Below are positions 8,185-17,002 of a stretch of DNA of 64,000 bases, piece by piece (position 1 is the stretch's first letter; every line of letters starts with the position of its first letter). The notes beneath the pieces are model-generated. The model was not told the DNA's origin. It was given only the letters and a program-made list of their open reading frames with translations, and did no database searches. Where the stretch lies: positions 124,001-188,000 of the forward strand of contig JAFTXN010000006.1 in NCBI GenBank assembly GCA_017461605.1, written 5' to 3'. This DNA is from Bacteroidaceae bacterium. Lineage in GTDB: Bacteria; Bacteroidota; Bacteroidia; Bacteroidales; Bacteroidaceae. The position numbers and the translations under genes are program-made.

Positions 8185-8835
8185 ATGCTAAACGTACAAC
8201 GCTTCGTTTTCAACTTCATCGAAGAAAACTGCTACCTCCTTTGGGACGAAACCGGCGAGGCAGTGGTCATCGACTGCGGAGCATTCAGCGAAAATGAGCG
8301 CGAAGAAATTTCACGCTTCATCACCGAGCACAAACTCACACTGCGCCACCAGCTCTACACGCACGGCCACTTTGACCACATCTTCGGCGCACAACATCTG
8401 GCAGACACCTTCCACGTGCTGCCCACCCTACACCGCGATGAAGCCGACACCTATCGTGCAGCCACGGCTCAGATGCAGGCTTTTCTGCACCGCAGCCTGC
8501 CACTCACCCTCCCACCCATCGGATGTTTGCTTACTGATGGCGAGGCCGTCAGCTTCGGCACACACACTTTGCGCGTCATTGCCACACCCGGCCACACGCC
8601 CGGCGGCGTTTGCTACTATTGTGCCGAAGAAGCCCTCCTGATGAGCGGCGACAGCCTCTTCCTTTGCTCCATCGGCCGCTGCGACTTGCCCGGAGGCAAC
8701 GAGGCTTCCCTCATTTCTCACCTGCAGAACCGCATTTTGGTGCTCCCGGCCGAAACCACCGTGCTACCCGGTCATGGAGATGCCACAACCATCGGACACG
8801 AACAAAAGAACAATCCATATTTACAAACACTTTAA
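8185..8835 (+). CDS. Metallo-beta-lactamase-fold hydrolase (glyoxalase II-like)
   Basis: A 216-residue cytoplasmic metallo-hydrolase. The zinc-binding THGHFDH motif is near residue 66; further metal ligands are visible in ATPGHTPGG (about 134), the Asp of SGDSLF (about 156) and the C-terminal LPGHGD (about 198). This ligand pattern and the short length match the YcbL/glyoxalase II-like group, which can hydrolyse thioesters such as S-lactoylglutathione. Bacteroidales generally lack glutathione, so the true substrate is open. ATG 8185 is used because the fold begins there. The next gene starts 10 bases after its stop. Confidence 0.88.
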   Translation: MLNVQRFVFNFIEENCYLLWDETGEAVVIDCGAFSENEREEISRFITEHKLTLRHQLYTHGHFDHIFGAQHLADTFHVLPTLHRDEADTYRAATAQMQAFLHRSLPLTLPPIGCLLTDGEAVSFGTHTLRVIATPGHTPGGVCYYCAEEALLMSGDSLFLCSIGRCDLPGGNEASLISHLQNRILVLPAETTVLPGHGDATTIGHEQKNNPYLQTL

Positions 8836-8845
8836 TTACATTTTT

Positions 8846-10873
8846 ATGAAAACACAACTACTATCCTTCTGGTTGCTGTTAGCTCTCGGCTTCAGCACTT
8901 TGGCACAAGCTCAAGTGGCTCCCCCAAATCTTCCGAAGCCTGAGAAATTCATCGACGGCAAGTTTATCAAAGCTTCGGGCGAATTCTCCCCCACCGGCAA
9001 GCGCTCGCGCTCACTCATCGACGGTGCGCAGGAACCCAAATGGTTGACCAACCTACCTTGCGACTCCTCTATCTACAAATTCAAGATGTATGCCCCCGAC
9101 GGCGGCAGCACTTACTGGTACAGCACAGCCATCTTCAAAGATTTGACGGGCCGCTTTGTCGGCAACAAGGTTACGACCATCAAAACCTACGTGCCGGCCG
9201 GAGGCTTTGACCTCTCCGTTTACATCATGGACAACGAGACCGGCGAAACGCTGTGGTCTGCCTACGTAGGCAACGGATACCTTTCAGAAGTCATGATTGA
9301 CGTTCCCTGTGATTGGGTCATCGACAAACCGCGCGAGATATTGGTGGGCTACAGCATTGTCTACGATGATGGACTTTCCGAAGTCTATCTCGGAATTGTT
9401 CCCTGCTTCCGCAACTACACTTGGCTCATACAGTCAACAGACCCGGACTACACGCAAGGAAAAGTTTATAACTATTCCAATTATTACATGATGCTTAAGG
9501 GTTACACCTACTACTTTGGCCTGCCTTTCTACCTGGTAACCGAAGGTGATGCCGGTCTCAAGGACAATGGTATCGAAATCAACGGTGTTTCTCACAACCG
9601 CGTGTTCATGGGCGAGAAAGCCGACTTCACCACCACGTTCGTCAACTACGGATGCACGCCTATCAAGAGTGCACAGTTCGAATGCCGCTTGGGAGAAAAC
9701 ACAAGCGTTTACGAGCACAACCAGCCCGTTCCGTTCTTGGGTTCCGGCAGCTTTGAAACAAAAATCAGCACTGATGAAACTGCTGTACGCCTTCCGCTGA
9801 GTGTTACGTTGAAGTCGCTGAATGGTGAAGTACCTGCAGAGGAAATCAAAGAGGTTGGCAGCATCACCACCGTCGACCCCAAGCAGAGTCCGGAGCGCAC
9901 AGTTGTGATGGAAGAATACACCGGTACATGGTGCGGATGGTGTCCGCGCGGCTTGGTAGCCATTGATGTTTTGTCTGAAGAGTATGGCGACAAGTTCATC
10001 CCCATTGCCATCCACTCCGGCGACAACATGGAAGATGCTTCATTTGGTGGAGTTGCCGGCAACTTCTCCACCGGAAGTTTCCCCTCCAGCACCATCAATC
10101 GCGTCATCACCTGCGATCCTTATTACGGCACCGCCGGCGGTGATATGGGTGTGGACAACGATGTTAACAAAATCTTCGGCCGTCCCACGGAAGCCACTTT
10201 TAGCATTGACGACCTGAGCATCAGCGAGGACCTGACCAAGATCAATATCACAACCTCGGCCACGTTTAACATCACTTGCGCCGAAACTCCTTATGCCGTC
10301 TCTTACGTTCTCACCGAAGACGGTCTTACAGCTGCACAGACCAACTATTTTGCAGTCTACTCCAGCGAGTATGCCAGCAATCCCTATCTCGGTCATCTGA
10401 CAAAGCTCGGACAATATTACAAAGCCACTTTTGACCACGTGGGTCGCGCCGTGTATGGCACTTATGGCGTTGAAGGAAGTCTTTCCGGCACCGTTACTCC
10501 CGGTGAAACGAAGACACACTCTTACGAAATCACCGTACCGGAAAACATCAAGAACATCCACAATGTGCACATCGTGGCCATGTTGGTTGACACCTACACC
10601 GGAGAAATCATCAATGCTTCCAGCAGAAAGCTCGCTGAAGTTACAGGCATCAAGAGTGTTTCCGGAAATGCAGCCGCCGCAACCATCGAAGTGGGTGCCG
10701 GAAGCTTGAACATCAGCGCCCATAACGCCGTTGCCACCATCTACACTCCCGACGGTCGCACCGTGGTTTCACGTCGCGTGGATGGCAACATCGGTCTTCA
10801 CCTTCCCGCCGGCAGCTACATTGTCCGCGTGGACGATGGTAGCAACACCACGGTGAAGAAGGTTCAGTTCTGA
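8846..10873 (+). CDS. Omp28-related secreted protein with thioredoxin-fold and sorting domain
   Basis: 675 residues with a signal peptide (MKTQLLSFWLLLALGF, cleaved after AQA). Mid-protein, the segment EEYTGTWCGWCPRG (about residues 355-368) is the hallmark of Omp28-related proteins and has a CxxC thioredoxin-type active site. The C-terminal 75 residues (from GIKSVSG to VKKVQF) form a beta-rich region like type IX secretion sorting domains. The N-terminal 330 residues contain beta-sandwich-like repeats. It is likely exported to the surface and may exchange thiols or disulfides there; that role is inference. Confidence 0.82.
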   Translation: MKTQLLSFWLLLALGFSTLAQAQVAPPNLPKPEKFIDGKFIKASGEFSPTGKRSRSLIDGAQEPKWLTNLPCDSSIYKFKMYAPDGGSTYWYSTAIFKDLTGRFVGNKVTTIKTYVPAGGFDLSVYIMDNETGETLWSAYVGNGYLSEVMIDVPCDWVIDKPREILVGYSIVYDDGLSEVYLGIVPCFRNYTWLIQSTDPDYTQGKVYNYSNYYMMLKGYTYYFGLPFYLVTEGDAGLKDNGIEINGVSHNRVFMGEKADFTTTFVNYGCTPIKSAQFECRLGENTSVYEHNQPVPFLGSGSFETKISTDETAVRLPLSVTLKSLNGEVPAEEIKEVGSITTVDPKQSPERTVVMEEYTGTWCGWCPRGLVAIDVLSEEYGDKFIPIAIHSGDNMEDASFGGVAGNFSTGSFPSSTINRVITCDPYYGTAGGDMGVDNDVNKIFGRPTEATFSIDDLSISEDLTKINITTSATFNITCAETPYAVSYVLTEDGLTAAQTNYFAVYSSEYASNPYLGHLTKLGQYYKATFDHVGRAVYGTYGVEGSLSGTVTPGETKTHSYEITVPENIKNIHNVHIVAMLVDTYTGEIINASSRKLAEVTGIKSVSGNAAAATIEVGAGSLNISAHNAVATIYTPDGRTVVSRRVDGNIGLHLPAGSYIVRVDDGSNTTVKKVQF

Positions 10874-10897
10874 TTCGAACATTTCACATAAGACACA

Positions 10898-10932
10898 AAT
10901 TGAGGGAGATCCTTTCGGGGTCTCCCTCAATT
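10898..10932. terminator. Intrinsic terminator between convergent genes
   Basis: A perfect 12-bp stem (10898-10909 with 10921-10932) with an 11-base loop lies just after the Omp28-like gene and before the end of the convergent methyltransferase gene. Confidence 0.8.
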
Positions 10933-10968
10933 GTATTCAGATAACGCAGAAATGCTTTCCGAAAAATC

Positions 10969-12153
10969 CTACTCCACTTGCAACACCAGTCCCTTGAGAT
11001 ATTCGCCCTCGGGATGGTAGATGTTGATGGGATGGTCGGCCGGCTGGTGCAACTGATGCAAGATGCGAACATGGCGTCCGCTTTGGGCTGCTGCTGTAAA
11101 TACAGCCAAACGAAACTGATCCTTGTTGACGGCTTGCGAACAACTGAAGGTGAAGACGATTCCTCCGGGCTTGATTTTCTCAAAAGCAATGGCATTGAGT
11201 CGTGTATACCCTTTGAGCGCATTGCGCAGGGCCTCCTTGTGTTTGGCAAATGCCGGTGGATCGAGCACAATGAGATCGTAATCGTGGCCTGCGCGTTGCA
11301 GATATTTGAAAGCGTCTTCAGCAAAAGCCTCGTGGCGTGTATCCTCCGGAAAATTCAGTTCCACATTGGCTCGGGTGAGGTCGATGGCTTTCGAACTGCT
11401 ATCCACCGAATGCACCATGGTAGCACCACCACGCAATGCATAGACAGAAAATCCACCGGTGTAGCAAAACATATTGAGCACGCTTCGGTCCTTGGCGTAA
11501 TGCTCCAACAAGCTACGATTGTCGCGTTGGTCTACAAAGAAACCCGTCTTCTGTCCTTTCAGCCAATCGATGTGAAATTTCAAACCGTTCTCCGTAGCCA
11601 CATTGGCAGGAGAGCCGCCTCGCAGAAAGCCGTTCTCCTGGCCCAGCTCCGCCTTGTAAGGGAGCGTGGTCTCCGATTTGTAATACACATTGCGGATAGC
11701 GCCCTCGGTAGCTTGGATGATGGCATCGGCAATGGCTTCGCGCTGCACGTGCATACCCACTGAATGTGCCTGCATCACGGCTGTAGCTCCATAGACATCG
11801 ACCACGAGACCGGGCAGACGGTCACCCTCGCCATGCACAAGGCGGTACACATCATTGTCGCTGCGTCCGGCCAACTTCAGCACTCGGCGCAAACGATAGG
11901 CCTCGCGAAGGCGTTCTTCCCAAAAGGCATTATCGATGCTACGCTGTTCGAACGAAAGCACACGCACGGCAATCGAACCTATCTGATAGTGGCCCACAGC
12001 AATGAAGTTGCCCTGATCATCGAGCACTTGCACCAAGTCGCCTTCCTGCAAATCACGACTCTGCGCCGCAATGGCACCGGAGAACACCCAGGGATGAAAA
12101 CGGCGCAGACTCTCCGCCTTTCCGCGTCGCAGTTGTATGGTCTTCAAATCCAT
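10969..12153 (-). CDS. Class I SAM-dependent rRNA methyltransferase (RlmI-like)
   Basis: A 394-residue enzyme resembling RlmI, which makes m5C1962 in 23S rRNA. The N-terminal PUA domain is visible (RRFHPWVFSGAI, residues 19-30). The central region contains QKTGFFVDQRDNR (about 206), the SAM-binding VLNMFCYTGGFSVYA (about 226) and the catalytic-loop LDPPAFAK (about 297) followed by SCSQAV near 341. It is the last gene of an operon with an RNase D-like exonuclease and a DUF5063 protein, an order I recall from Bacteroides genomes. The modified nucleotide in this organism is inferred. Confidence 0.88.
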   Translation of the reverse strand: MDLKTIQLRRGKAESLRRFHPWVFSGAIAAQSRDLQEGDLVQVLDDQGNFIAVGHYQIGSIAVRVLSFEQRSIDNAFWEERLREAYRLRRVLKLAGRSDNDVYRLVHGEGDRLPGLVVDVYGATAVMQAHSVGMHVQREAIADAIIQATEGAIRNVYYKSETTLPYKAELGQENGFLRGGSPANVATENGLKFHIDWLKGQKTGFFVDQRDNRSLLEHYAKDRSVLNMFCYTGGFSVYALRGGATMVHSVDSSSKAIDLTRANVELNFPEDTRHEAFAEDAFKYLQRAGHDYDLIVLDPPAFAKHKEALRNALKGYTRLNAIAFEKIKPGGIVFTFSCSQAVNKDQFRLAVFTAAAQSGRHVRILHQLHQPADHPINIYHPEGEYLKGLVLQVE

Positions 12154-12167
12154 AAAATGTATTTCGT

Positions 12168-12818
12168 TTATGATATCTTCTTTTCTTCGTTTTCCTCTAC
12201 CGTCGGTCCAATGACACGATAAGCCCCCGAGGCTCTCAACTCCGACAACACATCATAGAGCTGCAGACAGGTGTAGGCATCGGTGGCCGCATATATTTTT
12301 TGGGAATCGCTCAGCGGATGTGCCTCCCAATTGCTGCGCTGTGCACGCTTGGAGATACGCATTCCAAACACATTGGCATAAAGTTTCTGCAGACTTCTAT
12401 CATCAATTCCCATGTCTGCCACATATTTTTGCAGGTCAATCCATCCCTGCGGTTGCAGGTCGTGCCTGCCACGTAGGGCCGACAGATCATCCGCCAGTGA
12501 GAGCCCGACCTTGAGCACCACCGGATCGGCCAGGAACTCGGCAATTTCGTCCGTGAGTCCGGTCATATTGAGTCTGAAAAGGAAGCACACTGAATGCGTA
12601 GACAGCTGAAGAAGAGCCACTTTGTGCATTTCGCCTTTTCTGAAAGCGGGACGCGTTTCGGTGTCAAAACCCACCATTTTCTCACGCCGCAACACATCAA
12701 GCGCCTTTCGGATTTCGGTTTGCGATTGCACTACCACGATTTTTCCGCCAAAAGTGAAGCGAGGCAATGTCTGTATGTAGGCTTTTTCGGTCTGCCGTAG
12801 CAAAGTTCGTGTCTGCAT
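12168..12818 (-). CDS. 3'-5' exonuclease (RNase D-like)
   Basis: A 216-residue DEDD-family nuclease. Exo I is seen in VGFDTETRP (about residue 43), Exo II in LKVGLSLADDLSAL (about 102) and Exo III in YAATDAYTCLQLY (about 180), the last with the Tyr spacing of DEDDy enzymes. No HRDC domain follows, so it is shorter than RNase D. The ATG at 12816-12818 is chosen over an upstream TTG; it lies 12 bases after the DUF5063 stop, consistent with an operon. Role in tRNA or other RNA 3' trimming is inferred. Confidence 0.88.
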   Translation of the reverse strand: MQTRTLLRQTEKAYIQTLPRFTFGGKIVVVQSQTEIRKALDVLRREKMVGFDTETRPAFRKGEMHKVALLQLSTHSVCFLFRLNMTGLTDEIAEFLADPVVLKVGLSLADDLSALRGRHDLQPQGWIDLQKYVADMGIDDRSLQKLYANVFGMRISKRAQRSNWEAHPLSDSQKIYAATDAYTCLQLYDVLSELRASGAYRVIGPTVEENEEKKIS

Positions 12819-12830
12819 GAGGCTCTGCAA

Positions 12831-13346
12831 TTATCGGTCACCAAAACGCACATCATGCAAGGCTCGCAACGCATTGAGCACTGTTTGTCCCCAATAAGTG
12901 GAGAACTGCTCACGCACTTCGTAGATAGCCACCTGCATCGACTCTTCATAGCCCTCTCGGAAGCACTCCACCAATTCGCGCAGCACTTGATAGAGATCGG
13001 CCAAGTCTTCACTGATGGTGCAGAGTATGGGCTTGTCGGAGAACTTGAAGTCCTCGACAAACACATCCAAGTATTCGTCAAACTCGCCCATGATGGTGCA
13101 AACCTGCGCCCGAATGTAGTTGTAGTCGTCCTCGGTTACGCGCTGCTCGTTGTAGCCCGGAACTTCGGGAACGGCATGCAGCAAAGAGCCTTTCAGATAG
13201 AGCATCGGCAGGAGACCACGCATCACATCGACAAACTCATTGCGCTCCGTTCCGGCCACCTGTTCCAAAAAACGACAATACTCTGTGCAGACACGCACAA
13301 AGTCGAGCACATTCTGCGAATACAAATAATTATCTTCGTGTTCCAT
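12831..13346 (-). CDS. DUF5063 domain protein
   Basis: A 171-residue acidic helical protein, first gene of the operon with the exonuclease and methyltransferase. Start MEHEDNY at 13344-13346 is preferred to a longer frame beginning at 13472, which would run through a terminator-like hairpin. A -7-like TAAATTTG sits at 13364-13371 just upstream. No catalytic residues are evident. Its conserved association with RNA-processing genes hints at a link to RNA metabolism, but the function is unknown. Confidence 0.75.
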   Translation of the reverse strand: MEHEDNYLYSQNVLDFVRVCTEYCRFLEQVAGTERNEFVDVMRGLLPMLYLKGSLLHAVPEVPGYNEQRVTEDDYNYIRAQVCTIMGEFDEYLDVFVEDFKFSDKPILCTISEDLADLYQVLRELVECFREGYEESMQVAIYEVREQFSTYWGQTVLNALRALHDVRFGDR

Positions 13347-13363
13347 TTTTTCAAGTTTGTCCG

Positions 13364-13371
13364 CAAATTTA
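13364..13371 (-). promoter_or_regulatory. -7 promoter element of the DUF5063 operon
   Basis: On the minus strand this reads TAAATTTG, a full match to TAnnTTTG, 17 bases before the DUF5063 start. No clear -33 TTTG is present at the usual spacing. Confidence 0.5.
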
Positions 13372-13442
13372 CAAAAAATCACATTAGCCGGCCGTCTTGC
13401 CATGGAGAATATAGGAAAACCACCGGTCCGCCACAGGAAACG

Positions 13443-13473
13443 AGTGCCGTCCGGCGATGATCCGGACGGCACT
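13443..13473. terminator. GC-rich hairpin downstream of the OmpA gene
   Basis: A perfect 12-bp inverted repeat (13443-13454 with 13462-13473) with a 7-base loop. It follows the OmpA-family gene on the minus strand. The T tract is weak, so termination is probable rather than certain. Confidence 0.55.
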
Positions 13474-13559
13474 TGCTATTGATGGATTGTTCTATCAGAA
13501 TGCTTATATCGCTCTGTCAGAATGTCTTGTCGGGATAATAGATCCGCTCCCCTCGCTTC

Positions 13560-14720
13560 TCACTGCAGCTTCACCGTAGCACGACGATTGTAGTAGTAGG
13601 GCGAAAGTGTGTCCACACCACCTTGTGCTTCCACCACGATGTTGTCACGCGGCACGCCCATGGCTTCGAGTTCGGCTGCCACGGTCTCGGCACGACGCCG
13701 GCTCAGCTGATAATTGTAATCGGCATTGCCGGTGCGACTGTCGGCATATCCGTTCACCAGCACCTTGCAATTGTTGTCGATGGCATACTTCACCAGATCT
13801 GTCAGATTGACGAGGTCTTTTCGGGAAGCAATCTTCGAAGATCCGAGTTCGAAGAAGACGGACATCGTGGGCGACACCACTTCTGTCACCTGTGCCGGCT
13901 CGCTCGGGATATAGGCCGGAAGTGTTACCTTACCCTCACTGCGCAAACGCTTGTTCTCCTCCTCGAGTTCGGCCATGGCCAACGCCATTGCTTCCATCTG
14001 TTCACGGTTCACGGCCATGAGTGCATCGACATCGGGAGCTTTCTCCCAATTGTGCTTGCCCAATCGATAGGTTACACCGATGGAGGCACCCACCAGCTTG
14101 TCCCAATGACGGCTGTGGCTCTTCTTGTGTTCGGACCAGCCATCGGCAGGGGCAGCATCGAAAGTGCCTTCCACCGCCGTGGCATAGATGTCGAGGAACA
14201 AGCTGACACGCTTGCCGACGCGGAAATTGTTGAGCAAACCGGCATTGTAAGAGAAGTCGTAATTTCCGTCACTCATGTTGTGCGCCACTCCGAGGCCCAC
14301 ATAAGGAATGAGATTCCATACGCGATTTTCCTTGTAGCCGAAGAGCAAATTGTGCACATCGAACATCACATCTTCATGCAGGTTCCAGTACTTGAATGCA
14401 TGGTGGTCGTCGGCGGCGTTGACCTGTTTGGCCCAAACGCCTTCCATCTTGGTGCGGAGGCCGATGCTCGGGGTAAACCACTTGCCCACCGAAACATCAA
14501 AGCCAAAGGTGCCTCGCTTGCTGCTGAAGGGATTTCCACCGATGCCGGATGCTTCCTGCGAACTGTAAGCCGCATTGAAATCACCTCCGGCGAAGATGTA
14601 CCAATTGGACCAAAAGGAGTTGGTGGCTACACTGTAACGAGAGCGAGGAACGTCCTGCTCTTGGGCTATGACTCCCACAGCAATGCTGAAGAGAGCGAGT
14701 GCTAACATCATCTTTTTCAT
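13560..14720 (-). CDS. OmpA-family outer membrane protein
   Basis: A 386-residue outer membrane protein. An N-terminal signal peptide (MKKMMLALALFSIAVGVIAQ) is followed by a region of about 190 residues with alternating hydrophobic residues, expected to form the membrane beta-barrel. A short coiled coil (about 220-245) leads to a C-terminal OmpA peptidoglycan-binding domain with VFFELGSSKI and the ligand-binding NGYADSRTGNADYNYQLSRRRA. It anchors the outer membrane to the cell wall. ATG 14720 gives the cleanest signal peptide; an in-frame ATG at 14726 adds two residues. A good promoter lies upstream at 14779-14810. Confidence 0.9.
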   Translation of the reverse strand: MKKMMLALALFSIAVGVIAQEQDVPRSRYSVATNSFWSNWYIFAGGDFNAAYSSQEASGIGGNPFSSKRGTFGFDVSVGKWFTPSIGLRTKMEGVWAKQVNAADDHHAFKYWNLHEDVMFDVHNLLFGYKENRVWNLIPYVGLGVAHNMSDGNYDFSYNAGLLNNFRVGKRVSLFLDIYATAVEGTFDAAPADGWSEHKKSHSRHWDKLVGASIGVTYRLGKHNWEKAPDVDALMAVNREQMEAMALAMAELEEENKRLRSEGKVTLPAYIPSEPAQVTEVVSPTMSVFFELGSSKIASRKDLVNLTDLVKYAIDNNCKVLVNGYADSRTGNADYNYQLSRRRAETVAAELEAMGVPRDNIVVEAQGGVDTLSPYYYNRRATVKLQ

Positions 14721-14778
14721 AATCATTTGTTTTTATAGGGTTACTGTGTCGACGGCATCAAACTTGTCCGCCGATGTT

Positions 14779-14810
14779 GCAAAGGTAGAGAAAAAGCATG
14801 CGCATGCAAT
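14779..14810 (-). promoter_or_regulatory. Promoter of the OmpA-family gene
   Basis: Minus strand reads ATTG-N19-TACCTTTG, one mismatch from the Bacteroidetes consensus TTTG-N19/20-TAnnTTTG. The -7 box is 59 bases before the start codon. Confidence 0.65.
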
Positions 14811-15006
14811 TAAGCAGTACTAAAAAGTGTAAACCTGCGCGCTTTTTCGCACTAATTAAACATTGGAACAGTAAACGGACATTTCATTTAAGAGTATGCA
14901 ACAATTGGAAAGGTCTGCATACGACGTATCGACTTGACATATAGAGAACAGACATCGGTCGGCAACACTCGTCGCGCAGACCATCGGAACACCACCCCAA
15001 TCTATA

Positions 15007-15073
15007 AAAATCTGCAAGGCGTTTAGAAAATTCTGCAGTGCTTGCAGAAAATCCTAAACGCCTTGCAGATTTT
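15007..15073. repeat. Nested intergenic palindrome, copy A
   Basis: Perfect 20-bp outer arms (15007-15026 and 15054-15073) enclose an inner 7-bp hairpin, TTCTGCA (15031-15037) with TGCAGAA (15043-15049), loop GTGCT. The core is almost identical to copy C at 43240-43296; where the outer arms differ, both arms change together. Located in the 408-base spacer between the OmpA promoter and the end of mutL. The rest of that spacer shows nothing else clear. Confidence 0.88.
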
Positions 15074-15128
15074 CGATCTTCGCAGAGGTGTTATAGTATC
15101 ATTGGGAGGGGGAATAGCCGGCTTGTTC

Positions 15129-16979
15129 TCAATCGAACATTCGCTCCACTTTCTCATTATCCAAAATGGTCAACACCAGCTTGCCGTTGGGGGTGTAGTT
15201 GGGCGTTTCGCAGAGAAAGAGTTTCTCCACGAGGTCTTCCATTTCCTCAGCCGACAGAGCTTGTCCCACGGGGATGGCCGACTTGCGAGCCAAGCCCAGC
15301 GCCATCACATGATGCACCTCTTCCTTCACCCCCACCTTGTCAACAGCATCGGTCACCAAGCCCTGTATCAGTTCCACGGGATTAAGCCCTTCCGTTCCGG
15401 CCGGTATGCCCGACACCGAGTAGTCGCCACCGCCCATGTTGGAGATTTCGAAACCAAGGATGGAGAGGTCGGAACTGATCTTATCGAGCACAGGCTGCTG
15501 CGAAGGAGGCAAACTAAACAACTGGGGGAACAGCAATCCCTGCACCACACCGGCACGCTCGTTGAGCTGACGGCGATAGGCATCATAGAGCACACGCATG
15601 TGCGCCCGATGCTGATCAATCAACATGAGTCCGGACTTGACAGAAGTGATAATGAAGCGACCTTTATACTGAAAGTATTCGGACGAACCCTTCTCCCAAT
15701 GCTGCTTGTCTGTGTGGCTCAAGTCGTCGTAGAGCTTGGGCGACGCATCTGCCGAAGCAACTTCTGTCTGACGAGCAATGTCATAGAGTTTCTGCCAATC
15801 CGTACTCGGACTGCCCGAACGCGGCATGTGCGTCGACGTGGGCACCGAACGAGAATGGCCTGTTGAGGAAGAGGAAAACGGATTGAAAGTGGGATCGATG
15901 CTCACAGTGGGAGGAGCCACATCGACCGAAGGATTAAAGACGGGAATGTCGGGACGATTTTCCGTGTCGAAATCGATAGTAGGCACAGCATTGAAGCGTC
16001 CAATAGCTTCGCGCACTGCAGCTTGCAGAATCTGCCACAGGGGTTGCTCATCCTGGAACTTTATCTCCGTCTTGGCCGGATGTATGTTTACGTCGATGCG
16101 CGCCGGATCGACCTCAAACTTCAAGAAGAAAGACACCTGCTCACCCTCGGGGATAATGCGCTCGTAGGCCGACTGCACAGCCTTGGCAAAATAGGGATGG
16201 CGCATGTATCTGCCATTGACAAAAAAGAACTGGTGCATTCCGCGTTTGCGTGCCGTCTCGGGCGTACCCACAAAGCCGGAGATGTTACCCAAGGGCGTTT
16301 CGACTTGCACCGGCACCAAGTGCTGATCAAGACGCTTTCCGAAAACACCCACAATGCGCTGCCGGAAATTGCCCACAGGAAGATTCAACATGGACGTGCC
16401 ATTGCTGTGCAGCGTAAAAGCCACATCAGGATGCGCCAACACAATCCGTTCGAATTCGGCAAGGATATTGGTAAGTTCTGTCTGATTAGACTTCAAGAAC
16501 TTACGTCGGGCCGGGATATTAAAAAACAGGTTACGAACGGCAAAGTTGGCACCTTCAGGACAAGCCACAGGCTCTTGGCTGACCACCCGACTGCCTTCGA
16601 TGGTGATTGCGATGCCTATGTCGTGTCCGCGCATCTTGGTTTTCAGTTCCACCTGAGCCACGGCAGCAATTGATGCAAGTGCCTCACCACGAAAGCCCAT
16701 GGTACGCAGCGCAAAGAGGTCGGCAGCCTCCGAAATTTTGGAGGTAGCATGTCGCTCGAAAGCCATGCGCGCATCGGTCTCGCTCATGCCCTTTCCGTTA
16801 TCAATCACCTGTATGCACGTTTTTCCAGCATCGCTGACCAACACCTGCACCTGCGTGGCACCGGCATCAATGGCATTCTCGACCAACTCCTTAATCACAG
16901 AAGAAGGTCGCTGAATGACTTCACCGGCAGCTATCTGGTTGGCAACGCTGTCGGGCAGGAGGTGAATGATATCGCTCAT
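15129..16979 (-). CDS. mutL: DNA mismatch repair protein MutL
   Basis: A 616-residue MutL. The GHKL ATPase domain shows [11 protein letters not shown] (about residue 30), DNGKGM and TSKI...[16 protein letters not shown], and the transducer domain carries the conserved [13 protein letters not shown] near residue 254. A Pro/Ser-rich linker (about 340-390) leads to the C-terminal dimerisation domain. The endonuclease motif DQHA(X)2E(X)4E of many MutL proteins reads [12 protein letters not shown] here, lacking both Glu residues. Last gene of the minus-strand guaB-ppiC-surA-ostA-mutL cluster; its start lies 23 bases after the OstA stop. Confidence 0.95.
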   Translation of the reverse strand: MSDIIHLLPDSVANQIAAGEVIQRPSSVIKELVENAIDAGATQVQVLVSDAGKTCIQVIDNGKGMSETDARMAFERHATSKISEAADLFALRTMGFRGEALASIAAVAQVELKTKMRGHDIGIAITIEGSRVVSQEPVACPEGANFAVRNLFFNIPARRKFLKSNQTELTNILAEFERIVLAHPDVAFTLHSNGTSMLNLPVGNFRQRIVGVFGKRLDQHLVPVQVETPLGNISGFVGTPETARKRGMHQFFFVNGRYMRHPYFAKAVQSAYERIIPEGEQVSFFLKFEVDPARIDVNIHPAKTEIKFQDEQPLWQILQAAVREAIGRFNAVPTIDFDTENRPDIPVFNPSVDVAPPTVSIDPTFNPFSSSSTGHSRSVPTSTHMPRSGSPSTDWQKLYDIARQTEVASADASPKLYDDLSHTDKQHWEKGSSEYFQYKGRFIITSVKSGLMLIDQHRAHMRVLYDAYRRQLNERAGVVQGLLFPQLFSLPPSQQPVLDKISSDLSILGFEISNMGGGDYSVSGIPAGTEGLNPVELIQGLVTDAVDKVGVKEEVHHVMALGLARKSAIPVGQALSAEEMEDLVEKLFLCETPNYTPNGKLVLTILDNEKVERMFD

Positions 16980-17002
16980 GGATGAATCGGATTTGGGGTG
17001 TG

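Noticed and set aside
13623-14705. 360-codon open frame antisense to the OmpA gene
   Set aside because: Shadow of the OmpA-family gene, which has signal peptide and OmpA motifs.
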